A stretch of 64,000 nt of DNA from Turnera subulata (taxonomy: Eukaryota > Streptophyta > Magnoliopsida > Malpighiales > Passifloraceae). Of the stretch, positions 62,568-64,000 are shown piece after piece (the stretch's first letter is position 1; every line of letters begins with the position of its first letter). Where the stretch lies: NCBI GenBank assembly GCA_028386065.3, contig JAKUCV010001567.1, positions 40,126-104,125 of the forward strand, in the 5' to 3' direction. Made by a program: the position numbers and the translations under genes. The notes under the pieces were generated by a model. That model was not told where the DNA came from and searched no databases. It worked only from the letters and a program-made list of their open reading frames with translations.

Positions 62568-64000
62568 ATGCCTGACGACTGATCAGCGGTTTATGATGCA
62601 GTAGTGTACTAAGGCTTAATATGTTAGTTTGTTGTTGTCAATATGCTATGTTAGTTTGTTGCCAGTGGATTTGCTTCCCTATCCGAATATACCAATCGGA
62701 CTAAGGCTTGTTATGTTATTTTTTGTTTCTACTGGATCTGATATGTTATGTTATTTGTTTCTACTGGATTTGATATGCTATGTTATCTGGATATACCAAT
62801 TTCATGGGTGTTTAATCTTGGTCACTGCTCAGCTGACGCTTTCACTGGATGGCTTGCGTGAAGTGGTAAAGCTAAATTCATGTTATTTTGGCACCCCATT
62901 CCTCCTTGAACACAAACTGACCTGGAATGTGCTCCTTCATTCTGATTCCCCCACGCCAATTCACATCAAAGAGAAAGGCTGCCAAGTGCCAACATTATCT
63001 GCGCTAAGTAGTTGCTTGAATGTGCCGTCCATGAAAGGCGAGTAGATGGATCATTTCGTGGCGTATGTGAAGATGCTTGTCTTAGAACTAAAGTCTGCCC
63101 CCTTTTCATGTCCAGACCTCCCATGTCGAAAGAGTCTCGTGAAGAGAGACATATTACTCTCTCTCGGAGTAAAATGGAATATGGCCGGTTGAAAACTCAA
63201 AGACTGTATTATGTAGACACTGGTTGATTTCCCGTTGCCGGACTGAATGAATGCAACTGATCAAAGTAGAGACAGGGTCAGCAGAGTGGGGAAAGAAGGC
63301 AATGAATGAATGCAACTGACCAAAGGCAACAAACACAGAGAAAAAGGGGGTCAAAGTACCAGTAAGAGGCAAGGTCTCATCTCAGACGAAAGAAGCATAA
63401 ATTCAACCCTGACATGTGAACCAACATAAAACATCCTAAAATTGCATGATGCAAATTTGACGTGCTTCAACTTTTAAGTATCTTCCAAGCCTACAGACAA
63501 TCTGGAAAAAAAGAAAATGTTGATGAAGCCCAAAAAAAAAATGCTGAAAGAGATGAAAGGATCACAGATTCAAGATATTAACACTTGAAAATTTCCAGGG
63601 TTCACAGTTTTGTGCAGTTGGAACGTTTCAATTCACACTAGTGTTGTTTTTGCTGGGATGAATCACTCCAGAAATAATATGCTATCTGCTCCTCTGACGA
63701 TGTCAATGCTCCTGCAGCGTGTAAACACAGCCCAAGTGTTGTCAGGTTGGACATGTTTTAGAGAATTCCTACTGAGACTAATCTTATTTAAGAGGTCCTG
63801 CAGCTTGTGTAAATCATTTTGGGCGTGAAAAGGATCAGTGACAGGTTTAAAGACAAAAACAACACCGAACGTAAAGTGGCAGTTTCCTAGCTTGGTCCTA
63901 ATGCTCAATAAGGTAAATGGCTTATCAACCCTGTCTTGGACACATCTTGAAGGAAGAGTGCATGCAGAGTCCACATGCCTCAACAGCATATTTCTATAAG
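62568..64000. other. 3' flank of the 61656 gene and unassigned sequence
   Basis: No gene I can support. 62568-62800 is probable 3' UTR with duplicated phrases (TTTCTACTGGAT-TGATATG, twice near 62728 and 62759). A minus-strand frame at 63989-63663 (108 codons; contains KLGNCHFTFGVVFVFKPVTD and LHKLQDLLNKISLSRNSL) could be the terminal exon of a gene lying to the right, but I recognise no family. A short phrase GAATGAATGCAACTGA-CAAAG occurs twice near 63244 and 63302. Confidence 0.35.

Overview
This window is nuclear DNA from a flowering plant, most likely a eudicot. The evidence is intron-rich genes with AT-rich introns, plant-specific families (PORR, PLS-class PPR, RLCK-VII kinase, ABCG24/28-type transporter, NATA-type acetyltransferase) and plant Copia, TRIM and SINE elements. 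It contains one assembly gap (53077-53737). I saw no tRNA or rRNA gene, CRISPR array or prokaryotic operon. Exon borders were read by eye from GT/AG signals and reading-frame continuity.

Left part (1-36 kb), gene-dense and mostly ordinary. It holds the 3' end of a Pumilio RNA-binding protein gene (+), a WTF9-like organelle intron-splicing PORR protein (-), a ten-coding-exon OTU deubiquitinase (-), an intronless E-type PPR protein (+), an eleven-exon plastid-type GET3B ATPase (+), a TRIM retroelement, a 14-exon ABCG24/28-like transporter (-), a PCRK-type receptor-like cytoplasmic kinase (+), a divergent proteasomal ATPase RPT3 (-) and a DNL/Zim17 zinc-finger Hsp70 escort protein (-). These are unrelated housekeeping or signalling genes; I see no functional cluster among them.

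Middle part (37-60 kb), a locally duplicated and transposon-expanded region. A LysM-RLK-like kinase gene, a non-coding block and a NATA-like GNAT acetyltransferase gene have been duplicated: kinase A (37.4-38.4) - block A (39.7-40.5) - NAT1 (41.1) - NAT2 (42.9) - kinase B (43.9-44.8) - block B (58.9-60.0). Both kinase copies are broken in different places; both NAT copies are open. Copy B was pushed apart by two LTR retrotransposons. One is a nearly intact Copia element (45698-50830) with one 1342-codon gag-pol frame, 474-bp LTRs and AAAAC target duplications. The other is an old Copia element in the opposite orientation (51334-58877) with GATTC target duplications, itself split by a further insertion that contains the gap. 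Block A preserves the unoccupied version of the second insertion site.

Right part (60-64 kb). It holds LINE-derived fragments (RNase H-like and DUF4283-like), a tRNA-derived SINE with a 9-bp target duplication, and a three-exon gene for a 186-residue protein of possible cystatin-like fold with a clear TATA box. The final 1.4 kb has no gene I can support.

I did not find an undescribed multi-gene system. The most interesting material is evolutionary: complementary damage in the two kinase copies, a paralogous empty site, a near-minimal poly(A) retroposition scar, duplicated splice-acceptor DNA in the kinase gene, palindrome arrays in the old Copia element, and the odd RPT3.
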